DNA of 64,000 nucleotides, taken from Bacteroidia bacterium (GTDB lineage Bacteria; Bacteroidota; Bacteroidia; UKL13-3). Each line of letters opens with the position of its first letter. The first letter of the stretch is position 1. Under the pieces are notes generated by a model that worked only from the letters and a program-made list of their open reading frames with translations, was not told the origin of the DNA and made no database searches. Below are positions 35,843 through 43,925 of the stretch, piece by piece. The stretch lies in contig JAKLJI010000006.1 in the NCBI GenBank assembly GCA_023151275.1, positions 1 to 64,000 on the forward strand. The letters are read 5' to 3'. The position numbers and the translations under genes are program-made.

Positions 35843-36622
35843 ATGAGTTACGAAACCATTCTTTTTGATGTAAACAATGGAATTGCGAATCTTACCTTGA
35901 ATCGCCCGGATGTTTTTAATGCTTTTAATGAGCAGCTAAGTGCCGATGTGCTTGATGCATTGAAAAAAACTGCCAAGGACAAGTCAATCCGTGTGCTTGT
36001 AATTTCGGGAGCAGGTAAAGCATTTTGCTCAGGTCAGGACCTAAAATCAATTGCTGGCAAAAAACGAAGTCTGAGCGAAAGTATTCACAAGCGCTATAAC
36101 CCCATGATTCGCGCTATAAGGAATTTACCCATTCCTGTGATTGCCAAGTTGAATGGAGTTGCTGCCGGCGCAGGTTGTTCGCTTGCCCTGGCTTGCGATA
36201 TGATTATTGCATCTGAGGCAGCAAGTTTGATTGAGGTTTTTGTGAATGTTGGACTTGTCCTTGATTCAGGTTCTTCCTATTTCCTTCCTCGTTTAGTTGG
36301 TTCTGCTCGTGCGTTTGAATTGTCAACCCTTGGTTCTAAGGTTTCTGCTGTACAAGCCGCTGAGTGGGGAATGGTTAATAAAGTTGTTCCAGCCGACCAG
36401 TTGGACGCCGAAGTGCAAGCGCTGGCTGAACGGTTTGCAAAGGCTCCAACAAAGGCGATTGGCCTGATGAAAAAAATGCTCAATAAGTCATTTCATTCCG
36501 ATTTGGATACCATGTTGGAGTACGAAGCCTATTGTCAGGAAATTGCAGGTAGAAGCAATGATTACAATGAAGGTGTTACCGCTTTTGTTGAAAAACGTCC
36601 TCCTGTTTTTACCGGGAATTAA
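35843..36622 (+). CDS. paaG: Ring-epoxyphenylacetyl-CoA isomerase (enoyl-CoA hydratase family)
   Basis: The 259-aa crotonase-fold protein is PaaG-like along its whole length: LTLNRPDVFNAFNEQL, SGAGKAFCSGQDLKSI (oxyanion region), NGVAAGAGCSLALACDMIIA, DSGSSYFLPRLVGSARAFEL, AAEWGMVNKVV, and the C-terminal AGRSNDYNEGVTAFVEKRPPVFTG, which is nearly the E. coli PaaG ending. It would convert ring-1,2-epoxyphenylacetyl-CoA, the product of PaaABC(E), to oxepin-CoA. The paaABC genes lie about 13.4 kb downstream. It ends the ridA unit. Confidence 0.9.
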   Translation: MSYETILFDVNNGIANLTLNRPDVFNAFNEQLSADVLDALKKTAKDKSIRVLVISGAGKAFCSGQDLKSIAGKKRSLSESIHKRYNPMIRAIRNLPIPVIAKLNGVAAGAGCSLALACDMIIASEAASLIEVFVNVGLVLDSGSSYFLPRLVGSARAFELSTLGSKVSAVQAAEWGMVNKVVPADQLDAEVQALAERFAKAPTKAIGLMKKMLNKSFHSDLDTMLEYEAYCQEIAGRSNDYNEGVTAFVEKRPPVFTGN

Positions 36623-36682
36623 ATTTTTCGGGCATGATTTTTGGTCATTTTCGTTCTTTTAAGAATGATTCGCGAGAATTTA

Positions 36683-36713
36683 TTTGCTTCTTAAAAAAAT
36701 ATTAATTATTTTG
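36683..36713 (+). promoter_or_regulatory. Promoter of the universal stress protein gene
   Basis: TTTG (36683-36686), a 19-nt spacer, then TTATTTTG (36706-36713), which is one mismatch from TAnnTTTG. The ATG follows 16 nt later at 36730. Confidence 0.5.
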
Positions 36714-36729
36714 ACCAAAAGTATTTGTC

Positions 36730-37509
36730 ATGGCAATCAGCATCCAATCCGTAACTCTTGCCGCAGCAGGCAAAAGTAATTGTCCTTTAGCCGTAGGAAT
36801 TCTTTCAGTTTTAGCTAAAACACCCGGTGTTAAGGTGAAAATACTCCATTTTGGAGCATCAAATCCTGATTATTCCGACGTACCCAATGCTGAGGTTGAA
36901 ATGGTTTCCGGTGAGGCGAGTGCAAAAAGTATCATTTCGCACATCGGAGATCAATCTCCTGATTTGCTTATTCTGCCAATTAAATCGGAGAACTCGGACG
37001 CAGGTTTGGTTCAGGCTTCAGACTCCTGTAAAATCATTGACAAATATGAGCGCACCGTGCTAACTGTTCCAGCAAACTCAGCAATTCAAGAAATTCGCCA
37101 TGTCTTTGTCCCCTTGGATACCTCCTTTGAAACCAGACAAAAAACGCCTTATGCGCTGTTTATGGCTATGCGCTTCGGGGCCTCTTTGCATGTGCTAGGT
37201 ATTTCAAACGATACAGGAAAGGATGCTGAGGTTACAGTAAAAAATTACACGCGCCAAGTTGCAAATCACATTGAGGAAAAGGGACTTAGCTGCACCGTTG
37301 ATATGGATATGGGTGGCAACCCCACCCAGAAGGTTATTCAGTTTGCAGGTACCAAGCAAGGTGGTATAATTATCATCATGACTGAAATGGAAACCGGCAT
37401 AATGAATATTTTCAAAGGAACCTATTCAGAACAAATGATTAAAACATCGCCTTATCCTGTATTGGCAATCCACCCCAGAGATCTGGTAGTAAGCGAAGCC
37501 AGACTTTAA
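36730..37509 (+). CDS. Universal stress protein, two-domain
   Basis: The 259-aa protein has an N-terminal half (~1-130: AISIQSVTLAAAGKSN, VKILHFGASN) and a C-terminal UspA-like half (~135-259: HVFVPLDTSFETRQKTPYALFMAM ... QGGIIIIMTEMETGIMNIFKGTYSEQMIKTSPYPVLAIHP). The C-terminal half keeps the general Usp fold pattern, but the usual G-2x-G-9x-GS ATP motif is altered (TEMETG ... FKGTYSEQ), so nucleotide binding is uncertain. It is a single gene with its own promoter, followed by a 123-nt gap before dxs. Confidence 0.8.
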   Translation: MAISIQSVTLAAAGKSNCPLAVGILSVLAKTPGVKVKILHFGASNPDYSDVPNAEVEMVSGEASAKSIISHIGDQSPDLLILPIKSENSDAGLVQASDSCKIIDKYERTVLTVPANSAIQEIRHVFVPLDTSFETRQKTPYALFMAMRFGASLHVLGISNDTGKDAEVTVKNYTRQVANHIEEKGLSCTVDMDMGGNPTQKVIQFAGTKQGGIIIIMTEMETGIMNIFKGTYSEQMIKTSPYPVLAIHPRDLVVSEARL

Positions 37510-37632
37510 TTTCTCAGCTTAAACAGCATCTTAGGAATCCCGGTGATTTTTTTAATTTCCGCTGCTTTGCCTATTTTGCGCGTTAATATTCTGATTTTAA
37601 AACCTATTTACCCTTAGGGTGTTGTAGAACTC

Positions 37633-39561
37633 ATGATGAAAATTGAAGCTGGACCCTACCTGAAAGATATTCACTATCCTGCTGATTTACGTAAAGTTAA
37701 AGAGGATGACCTGGTTAAGGTTTGTCATGACCTCAGGCAGTATATCATTGATACTGTCTCTGTTTATGGTGGGCATTTCGGTGCAAGCCTTGGCGTGGTA
37801 GAGCTAAGTGTTGCTCTTCATTATGCTTTCAATACGCCATCCGACCAGTTGGTATGGGATGTGGGCCATCAGGCATATGGTCATAAAATACTAACGGGAA
37901 GAAGAGAACGCTTTCATACAAATCGCTTGTACAAAGGGTTAAGTGGATTTCCAAAACGCACCGAAAGTGAATACGATACCTTTGGTGTTGGACACTCATC
38001 AACTTCCATTTCCGCTGCCCTTGGTATGGCTGTAGCTTCAAAACTGAAAGGCGAACATTCTAAACAACACATCGCCGTAATTGGTGATGGTGCTTTAACT
38101 GGTGGAATGGCCTTTGAGGGGCTAAACCATGCAGGTGTTGCTAATGCCAATCTAATTGTTGTTCTGAACGACAATTGCATGAGTATTGACCCTAATGTTG
38201 GAGCTCTTAAAGATTATCTTACAGATATTACCACTTCGCCTACCTACAACAAATTCAAAGATGATGTATGGAAGGCCTTGGATAGGTTAAGCAAATTGGG
38301 TCAGGTTTCTCAGGATATCTTATCTAAAGTTCATGATACCTTAAAAGGTGGATTGCTTAAGCATTCCAACTTGTTTGAAGCTTTAGGGTTTAGGTACTTC
38401 GGTCCTGTTGATGGCCATGATGTTAACCACATGGTAAAAATTTTCAACGACCTTCAAAAAATACCAGGTCCTAAACTTTTGCATTGTGTAACAGTAAAGG
38501 GTAAGGGTTATGCACCTGCCGAAAAAGACCAAACCAAATGGCATGCCCCTGGTTTGTTCGATAAGGTAACCGGCGAAATTTACAAGGCCCCTAATCCAAT
38601 TCCACAACCTCCAAAGTACCAGGACGTATTTGGACATACATTGGTTGAGTTAGCCGAGCAGAACCCGAAAATTGTAGGTGTTACGCCAGCTATGCCATCG
38701 GGATCTAGCATGAATATCATGATGAAAGCAATGCCGGATCGCTCATTTGATGTGGGTATTGCAGAGCAACATGCCGTTACCTTTAGTGCCGGTATGGCCA
38801 CACAAGGATTTGTGCCATTCTGCAATATCTATTCAACCTTTATGCAAAGGGCCTATGATCAGGTAGTGCATGATGTTGCTCTCCAAAATTTACATGTAGT
38901 TTTTTGTATGGACCGAGCTGGAATTGCCGGCGCTGACGGTCAAACCCACCATGGAATGATAGATGTGCCTTACATGCGTTGCGTTCCAAACATGGTGGTT
39001 GCTGCCCCAATGAACGAAGAAGAGCTTCGCAACATGATGTTCTCTGCTTCGCTGGATAAAAATGCAGGCCCTTATGCAATTAGATACCCAAGAGGAAACG
39101 GGGTAATGGTGGATTGGAAACAACCACTTCGTGAAATTCAAACTGGTAAGGGTAGGAAAATCCGTGAAGGTTCCGACTTTGCATTACTTTCATTTGGAAC
39201 GGCAGGTAATATGGCAGCAGCTGCCTTGGATATGCTGAATGAAGAAGGAATTAGTGGTGCACATTTCGATCTCCGTTTTGTAAAACCTATTGATGAAGAA
39301 ATGTTACACGAGGTCTTCTTAAACTACAAGCAGATTATTACTGTGGAAGATGGAACCATAGTTGGCGGTGCAGGTTCTGCTGTGCTTGAATTTATGGCTG
39401 ATCACCACTACAACTCAGAGCTAATTCGAATGGGTATGCCTGATCGTATTGTAGAGCATGGTGAGCCTGCCGAACTCTATGCAGAATGTGGTTATGACGC
39501 TAAATCAATTGCCCAAAAAGCCAAGTCTATGCTTGGTGTTAGGCAGGTAGTTAGTAAATAA
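37633..39561 (+). CDS. dxs: 1-deoxy-D-xylulose-5-phosphate synthase
   Basis: The 642-aa thiamine-diphosphate enzyme condenses pyruvate and glyceraldehyde-3-phosphate in the first step of the MEP isoprenoid pathway. Motifs: GGHFGASLGVVELSVALHY, WDVGHQAYGHKILTGRR, GVGHSSTSISAALG, the ThDP motif GDGALTGGMAFEGLNHAG ... NDNCMSID, transketolase Pyr domain DVGIAEQHAVTFSAGMA, and DRAGIAGADGQTHHG. Length is typical. Two adjacent ATGs (37633 and 37636) are equally plausible starts. A clean terminator follows. Confidence 0.97.
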   Translation: MMKIEAGPYLKDIHYPADLRKVKEDDLVKVCHDLRQYIIDTVSVYGGHFGASLGVVELSVALHYAFNTPSDQLVWDVGHQAYGHKILTGRRERFHTNRLYKGLSGFPKRTESEYDTFGVGHSSTSISAALGMAVASKLKGEHSKQHIAVIGDGALTGGMAFEGLNHAGVANANLIVVLNDNCMSIDPNVGALKDYLTDITTSPTYNKFKDDVWKALDRLSKLGQVSQDILSKVHDTLKGGLLKHSNLFEALGFRYFGPVDGHDVNHMVKIFNDLQKIPGPKLLHCVTVKGKGYAPAEKDQTKWHAPGLFDKVTGEIYKAPNPIPQPPKYQDVFGHTLVELAEQNPKIVGVTPAMPSGSSMNIMMKAMPDRSFDVGIAEQHAVTFSAGMATQGFVPFCNIYSTFMQRAYDQVVHDVALQNLHVVFCMDRAGIAGADGQTHHGMIDVPYMRCVPNMVVAAPMNEEELRNMMFSASLDKNAGPYAIRYPRGNGVMVDWKQPLREIQTGKGRKIREGSDFALLSFGTAGNMAAAALDMLNEEGISGAHFDLRFVKPIDEEMLHEVFLNYKQIITVEDGTIVGGAGSAVLEFMADHHYNSELIRMGMPDRIVEHGEPAELYAECGYDAKSIAQKAKSMLGVRQVVSK

Positions 39562-39611
39562 AATTTTGATTTTGGCAGCGAAGAAATACCTGTCAATTTC
39601 GTAATGAAAGT

Positions 39612-39646
39612 GCCATTTGTTGCAAAGCAAATGGCCTTTATTTTTT
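39612..39646 (+). terminator. Intrinsic terminator after dxs
   Basis: GCCATTTG (39612-39619) and CAAATGGC (39628-39635) form a perfect 8-bp stem, followed by CTTTATTTTTT. It lies between convergent dxs and the inositol monophosphatase gene. Confidence 0.88.
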
Positions 39647-39655
39647 AGGCCCCCA

Positions 39656-40456
39656 CTAATTCATCTTTTTAAAGTTTTCCTGAATGATTGAAATGAATGC
39701 CGGATAGATGGCAGAAGAACTTCCAAGAATTGTTCGCCCAAACAACATGTCCTTGCCTCCCTTAAAATCCCTTACCACGCCTCCTGCTTCTTCAATCAAA
39801 ACAATACCAGCCGCAACATCCCAGGGACTTAGGCCGTATTCAAAAAAACCATCAAATCTTCCACATGCAGTATAGGCCAAATCTACCGCTGCACTGCCCA
39901 TTCTGCGCATTCCTTGAGTAGATTTTAAGAGACTATTTAAAGTATCGAGGTACATAGGCATAATATGAAAATCATAGTAAGGAAATCCCGTTGCAAGCAG
40001 TGACTTGGCAAGTTCTTTGTTAGTTTTTACATGGATTCGATTGCCATTCATCCAAGCTCCCCCTCCTATCCATGCATAGAAAAGCTCATCTCGGTTGGGT
40101 TCATACACCACACCCAATTTGGGAACTCCCTGTTGAATTAACCCAATGCTTACGCTGAAAACTGGCAATGCATGCACAAAGTTGGTTGTACCATCCAATG
40201 GGTCAATTACCCACATCCACTCCTTTTCATCGGTAGCAATAGTTTTTTCTTCTGTGATGAATCCCGCCTCTGGTAGAATTTTTTTCAGATGTTCAACCAA
40301 AAGCTCCTCACTTGTTTTATCAACATAGCTTACAAGTTGATTGAAGCTCTTTTCTTCTACCTTGGATTGGTCAAAGTTTTTGCGCTCCTTCAATAGAAAT
40401 TGACCGGCTTCCTTGGCGGCTTCGCAAACCTGTAAGGCAATTATCTCGAGACTCAT
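39656..40456 (-). CDS. Inositol-monophosphatase-family phosphatase
   Basis: The 266-aa protein has the complete lithium-sensitive phosphatase metal sites: GFITEEK, WVIDPLDGTTNFVHALP and SPWDVAAGIVLIEEAGG, and a middle GSAAVDLAYTACGRFDGFFE. It should dephosphorylate myo-inositol-1-phosphate or a related small phosphate ester in the cytoplasm; 3'-phosphoadenosine-5'-phosphate phosphatase activity is possible. Length is normal. It is convergent with dxs and divergent from recR. Confidence 0.93.
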   Translation of the reverse strand: MSLEIIALQVCEAAKEAGQFLLKERKNFDQSKVEEKSFNQLVSYVDKTSEELLVEHLKKILPEAGFITEEKTIATDEKEWMWVIDPLDGTTNFVHALPVFSVSIGLIQQGVPKLGVVYEPNRDELFYAWIGGGAWMNGNRIHVKTNKELAKSLLATGFPYYDFHIMPMYLDTLNSLLKSTQGMRRMGSAAVDLAYTACGRFDGFFEYGLSPWDVAAGIVLIEEAGGVVRDFKGGKDMLFGRTILGSSSAIYPAFISIIQENFKKMN

Positions 40457-40534
40457 GGACTGTTTTTTTGCTAATTTAGGTTCTTGAATTGAAAACTGTG
40501 AACAATCGGAGTTTCCAGCGTTGATTTACATGGT

Positions 40535-40542
40535 TAATTTTG
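40535..40542 (+). promoter_or_regulatory. -7 promoter element of recR, 4 nt from the start codon
   Basis: TAATTTTG matches TAnnTTTG exactly and is followed by four bases and the ATG at 40547. No clear -33 TTG at the ideal distance was found. Confidence 0.5.
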
Positions 40543-40546
40543 TCTA

Positions 40547-41155
40547 ATGAACTTTCCATCCAGGCTAATTGAAAATGCTGTAAACGAACTTTCACGGTTC
40601 CCCGGAATCGGAAAAAAATCAGCATTGAGAATGGTGCTCTTCCTGTTACGTCAAGAGGAACAGCTTGTGCGCAAAATGGGAGAGTCGATAATTGCTTTAC
40701 GTTCCGAAATCAAATACTGTAAAAAGTGCAATAATGTCTCGGATACCGATTTATGCAATATTTGCTCAAATCCCAAAAGGGATGCTTCCCTAATTTGTGT
40801 AGTGGAGGATTTAAGAGATGTGATGGCTATTGAAAATACAGCTCAATACCAAGGTGTTTATCATGTGATAGGAGGTTTAATTAATCCCATTCAAGGTATA
40901 GGGCCTGATAAGCTTCAAATTGAAAGCCTTCTTAAACGTGTGGTGAATGAGAAACCCGAGGAAATAATTCTCGCGCTTTCTGCTACCATGGAAGGGGATA
41001 CCACCGCTTTTTTCCTTTCGCGAAAATTGCAGCAGCATGAAGTCAGGATATCAGCAATTTCAAGAGGAATTGCCGTTGGTGGCGAACTTGAATATGCAGA
41101 TGAGATTACATTGGGCAGATCAATTACTTCAAGGATACCTTATATCCCCAGATAG
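40547..41155 (+). CDS. recR: Recombination protein RecR
   Basis: The 202-aa protein has an N-terminal helix-hairpin-helix (NELSRFPGIGKKSALRMVLFLL), a four-Cys zinc finger (CKKCNNVSDTDLCNIC, residues ~57-72), and a Toprim domain (LICVVEDLRDVMAIENT ... YQGVYHVIGGLINPIQGIGPD). It loads RecA at gaps together with RecF/RecO. Length and all motifs match the family. It appears to be monocistronic, with a -7 element directly upstream and a set of hairpins downstream. Confidence 0.97.
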   Translation: MNFPSRLIENAVNELSRFPGIGKKSALRMVLFLLRQEEQLVRKMGESIIALRSEIKYCKKCNNVSDTDLCNICSNPKRDASLICVVEDLRDVMAIENTAQYQGVYHVIGGLINPIQGIGPDKLQIESLLKRVVNEKPEEIILALSATMEGDTTAFFLSRKLQQHEVRISAISRGIAVGGELEYADEITLGRSITSRIPYIPR

Positions 41156-41177
41156 GCAACAGCCTTATAAAAACGGC

Positions 41178-41200
41178 GAAGCCGCCCCTGGGGCGGCTTC
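41178..41200 (+). terminator. Strong GC-rich hairpin after recR
   Basis: GAAGCCGCCCC (41178-41188) and GGGGCGGCTTC (41190-41200) are perfect complements. There is no T tract after it, so it may protect RNA ends instead of terminating alone. Confidence 0.6.
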
Positions 41201-41230
41201 TCGGGTAATGTAAATGTAAGTGCTTATGAG

Positions 41231-41252
41231 TGCAATGTACCCTGGCATTGCA
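41231..41252. other. Inverted repeat TGCAATG/CATTGCA
   Basis: Perfect 7-bp arms (41231-41237 and 41246-41252) with an 8-nt loop, the second of three hairpins in this convergent gap. Confidence 0.5.
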
Positions 41253-41275
41253 ATAGGTTTGGCGTTGTTACTAAA

Positions 41276-41308
41276 GGGAACTGCTTGCCTTGCGGCAAAC
41301 AGTTTCCC
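41276..41308 (-). terminator. Imperfect hairpin downstream of the minus-strand gene at 41338-41694
   Basis: GGGAACTGCTTGCC (41276-41289) pairs with GGCAAACAGTTTCCC (41294-41308) with one mismatch and one bulge. In the minus-strand direction it is followed by a short TTTAG. Confidence 0.55.
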
Positions 41309-41337
41309 ATTTAATAAACCTTCACCCCTGAAGTTTC

Positions 41338-41694
41338 TTAGTTGGCAAAAAACAAGCTTATCTGCATGGTTTTACCTTCAAAACCTTGATAGTTTTCCAG
41401 TTCCATGGTTTCCATCTGGTTCTTTACATAAGTCTTTAAAAATTCGTTTTTGGTTTCAACTGAAACTACTTTTACTTTCTTTTCAGCACTAACCTGGAAT
41501 TCAACAACTACTTTTTCGTTTAATCCTTGGTCTGCTAATTCTACAGGGAAATTGATTTTTTCACGAATTTCAGTGCTAATGGCTTTTACTTTTACATACT
41601 CCGGATTTCCACTTGCGTGTGCTTTTGAACAAGTTGAAAAGCTGAGACCTCCTAAAAGCATTACGCTAAGTACAATGGATTGAATGGTTTTCAT
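41338..41694 (-). CDS. Small exported protein with TonB-C-terminus-like domain
   Basis: The 118-aa protein has a signal peptide (MKTIQSIVLSVMLLGGLSFSTCSKAHA); a Cys at residue 22 in FSTCS is not in a standard lipobox position. The rest (~35-118) has the pattern of a TonB C-terminal domain: a helix (STEIREKINFP), NEKVVVEFQVSAEKKVKVVSVET, then LKTYVKNQMETMEL and a final strand. It lacks the transmembrane-plus-Pro-rich region of true TonB. Bacteroidota carry many such small periplasmic proteins. Function is unknown. A 258-bp divergent gap separates it from the glycosyltransferase gene. Confidence 0.6.
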   Translation of the reverse strand: MKTIQSIVLSVMLLGGLSFSTCSKAHASGNPEYVKVKAISTEIREKINFPVELADQGLNEKVVVEFQVSAEKKVKVVSVETKNEFLKTYVKNQMETMELENYQGFEGKTMQISLFFAN

Positions 41695-41952
41695 ATTGGT
41701 TTTATTTAATTGTTTGTTGTTTGGTCATTTGACGCAACAAAGGTTGGTTTTGTTACAGCGCGTTTGAACTTTTTTTAGATAAGTTTTCAATTTTTAAAGA
41801 TGAACCCTGAAAATTTATGGATGAAAGGCACTTTAGATTTAGTTAACATTGTTGATTATTAGGCTTTTGCATTGCGCCTTGGTTTAAGTTAATCTCTGAC
41901 AAAGAAATCCAGTAAAATAGGGGCAAATGCCTATTTTCGTTGAATCCACACC

Positions 41953-43920
41953 ATGCTGCTTTCTGTTGTCGTTGTAAATTATAATGTCCGCTATTTCCTT
42001 GAACAGGCGCTTTTTTCAATTCGAAAAGCCTGTTTGGGTTTGGAGGCTGAAATTATTGTCGTTGATAATCATTCGGCAGATGGAAGCTGTGAGATGGTTA
42101 GGCACCGGTTTCCGGAAGTAATTCTAATCGAAAACAAAGAGAATACTGGATTTTCTAAGGCAAACAACCAGGGAATTCGAATTGCAAAAGGTAGATACAT
42201 ACTTTTAATCAATCCCGATACGGTTGTAGAAGAAGATTGCTTCAAAAAGGTAGTCACGTTCATGGAATCCACTCCCGATGCAGGTGCTGTTGGTGTGAAA
42301 ATGATTGATGGTGCCGGAAAATTCTTGCCAGAATCCAAGCGTGGACTACCTACCCCTGAGGTGGCATTTTACAAAATATTTGGACTTGCGGCATTATTCC
42401 CCAAATCGAAGCGGTTTGGAAAATACCACTTGGGATTTTTGTCAAAGGATGAGGTGCACGAAGTTGATGTGCTTGCCGGTGCATTTATGATGATTCGAAG
42501 GGAAGCTTTTGATAAGGCCGGACTCTTGGATGAAGATTATTTCATGTACGGCGAGGATATCGACCTAAGCTATCGAATAACCCGCTCTGGTTTTAAGAAT
42601 TATTATTTCCCCGGAACAACCATCATTCATTACAAGGGCGAAAGTACCAAGCGAACCTCGGTAAATTACGTATTTACTTTCTATAGGGCCATGATCATTT
42701 TTGCCCGAAAACATTATTCCCAATCGCACGCGCGCACCTTCAGTTTGCTTATCCATTTTGCAATTTATATCCGGGCATTTGCGGCAGTAGGTATTCGCTT
42801 TCTTTCTAAAACATTGCTTCCTTTTCTTGATTTGTTTGCATTCATTGGCCTATTCCTTCTTATCAAAAATGCTTGGTCAGAATATCGTTTTGAAACGCCA
42901 GAGGCCTATCCACAACAAGCCGTTTTGATTAATTCTGTGGTCTATGCGCTACTTTGGATGGGTGGATTAATGCTAGCAGGTGCTTATTCAAAAAGACGTA
43001 CTTTCCTGAGTATTACCAAAGGAATTGCTTTTGGTACTTTGGCTATTGCCGTATTTTATGCATTCGTTGACGAGGGTTATCGCTTCTCTCGTGCACTGAT
43101 TGTTCTGGGTGGAATTGCTACAGTGGGAATGGCATATTTCAACAGACTGCTTCTATACCTCTTAAAATACCGGAAGTTTAGTCTGAGATTAGGCTCCGAA
43201 TTGCGAACCATTATTGTTGGAAATCCGGATGAGGTTGCTCGCGTGCAGGATTTGCTTGTTAAGTCGAAAAGCCTCAGCGAATATTTGGGTTATGTGGGTG
43301 TTGATACTTCCTACGCAGAGGACAATCACTACCTGGGCCATGTGAGTCAGCTTGCTGAAATTGCAGAACTGTTCAAGGTCGAGGAAATTATTTTCTGTGC
43401 AAAAGACCTTTCTGCAGGGCGTATAATTGAGTGGATGGGAATAATAGGAAGGCCTGAAGTAATGTTTAAAATTGTTCCTGAAGAAAGTTTGTTCATTATT
43501 GGAAGCCATAGTAAAAACTCACCCGGCGATTTCTACACGCTTGAATTCAATTTGGCCCTGGCCAAACCTTTTGAGCAACAAAAGAAGCGCTTGTTTGATT
43601 TAAGCTTTTCCTTTTTACTTGTTCTGTTTTTACCTGTTTTAATAGTATTGGTAAGGAATAGAATTGGATTTTTGAATAATTGGCTGGCTGTCATTTCTGG
43701 CAATAAAACCTGGGTGGGTTATGCTATCACATCCGGCAATCAGGTTTTGCCTGGTCTTAAATCAGGAGTTCTGTCTCCTTTAGATCGCAATGCAGCAGCT
43801 CGTAACGTAAATGAGGTTACAGCAAAAAAGCTCAATTTCTTGTATGCCAAAGACTATTCCGTAGAAAAGGATTTTGTGATTCTGATAAAATCCTTGAGAA
43901 ATTTGGGAAACCAGAAGTAA
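41953..43920 (+). CDS. Fusion of GT2 glycosyltransferase with degenerate sugar-phosphotransferase-like membrane module
   Basis: The 655-aa protein has a GT2 domain (~1-260: SVVVVNYNVRYFLEQAL, VVDNHSADGSCEMV, LLINPDTVVEE, GAFMMIRREAFDKAGLLDEDYFMYGEDIDLSYR), which resembles rhamnosyltransferases. It is followed by transmembrane helices (~270-410), a nucleotide-binding-like domain beginning LRTIIVGNPDEV (~416), and KKRLFDLSFSFLLVLFLPVLIVLV (~543) with GNKTWVGY, the pattern of WbaP/WcaJ-type sugar transferases. The transferase catalytic Asp/Glu region is shortened, so that part is probably inactive or scaffolding. It likely acts in surface polysaccharide assembly at the inner membrane. Confidence 0.78.
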   Translation: MLLSVVVVNYNVRYFLEQALFSIRKACLGLEAEIIVVDNHSADGSCEMVRHRFPEVILIENKENTGFSKANNQGIRIAKGRYILLINPDTVVEEDCFKKVVTFMESTPDAGAVGVKMIDGAGKFLPESKRGLPTPEVAFYKIFGLAALFPKSKRFGKYHLGFLSKDEVHEVDVLAGAFMMIRREAFDKAGLLDEDYFMYGEDIDLSYRITRSGFKNYYFPGTTIIHYKGESTKRTSVNYVFTFYRAMIIFARKHYSQSHARTFSLLIHFAIYIRAFAAVGIRFLSKTLLPFLDLFAFIGLFLLIKNAWSEYRFETPEAYPQQAVLINSVVYALLWMGGLMLAGAYSKRRTFLSITKGIAFGTLAIAVFYAFVDEGYRFSRALIVLGGIATVGMAYFNRLLLYLLKYRKFSLRLGSELRTIIVGNPDEVARVQDLLVKSKSLSEYLGYVGVDTSYAEDNHYLGHVSQLAEIAELFKVEEIIFCAKDLSAGRIIEWMGIIGRPEVMFKIVPEESLFIIGSHSKNSPGDFYTLEFNLALAKPFEQQKKRLFDLSFSFLLVLFLPVLIVLVRNRIGFLNNWLAVISGNKTWVGYAITSGNQVLPGLKSGVLSPLDRNAAARNVNEVTAKKLNFLYAKDYSVEKDFVILIKSLRNLGNQK

Positions 43921-43925
43921 GCTTT

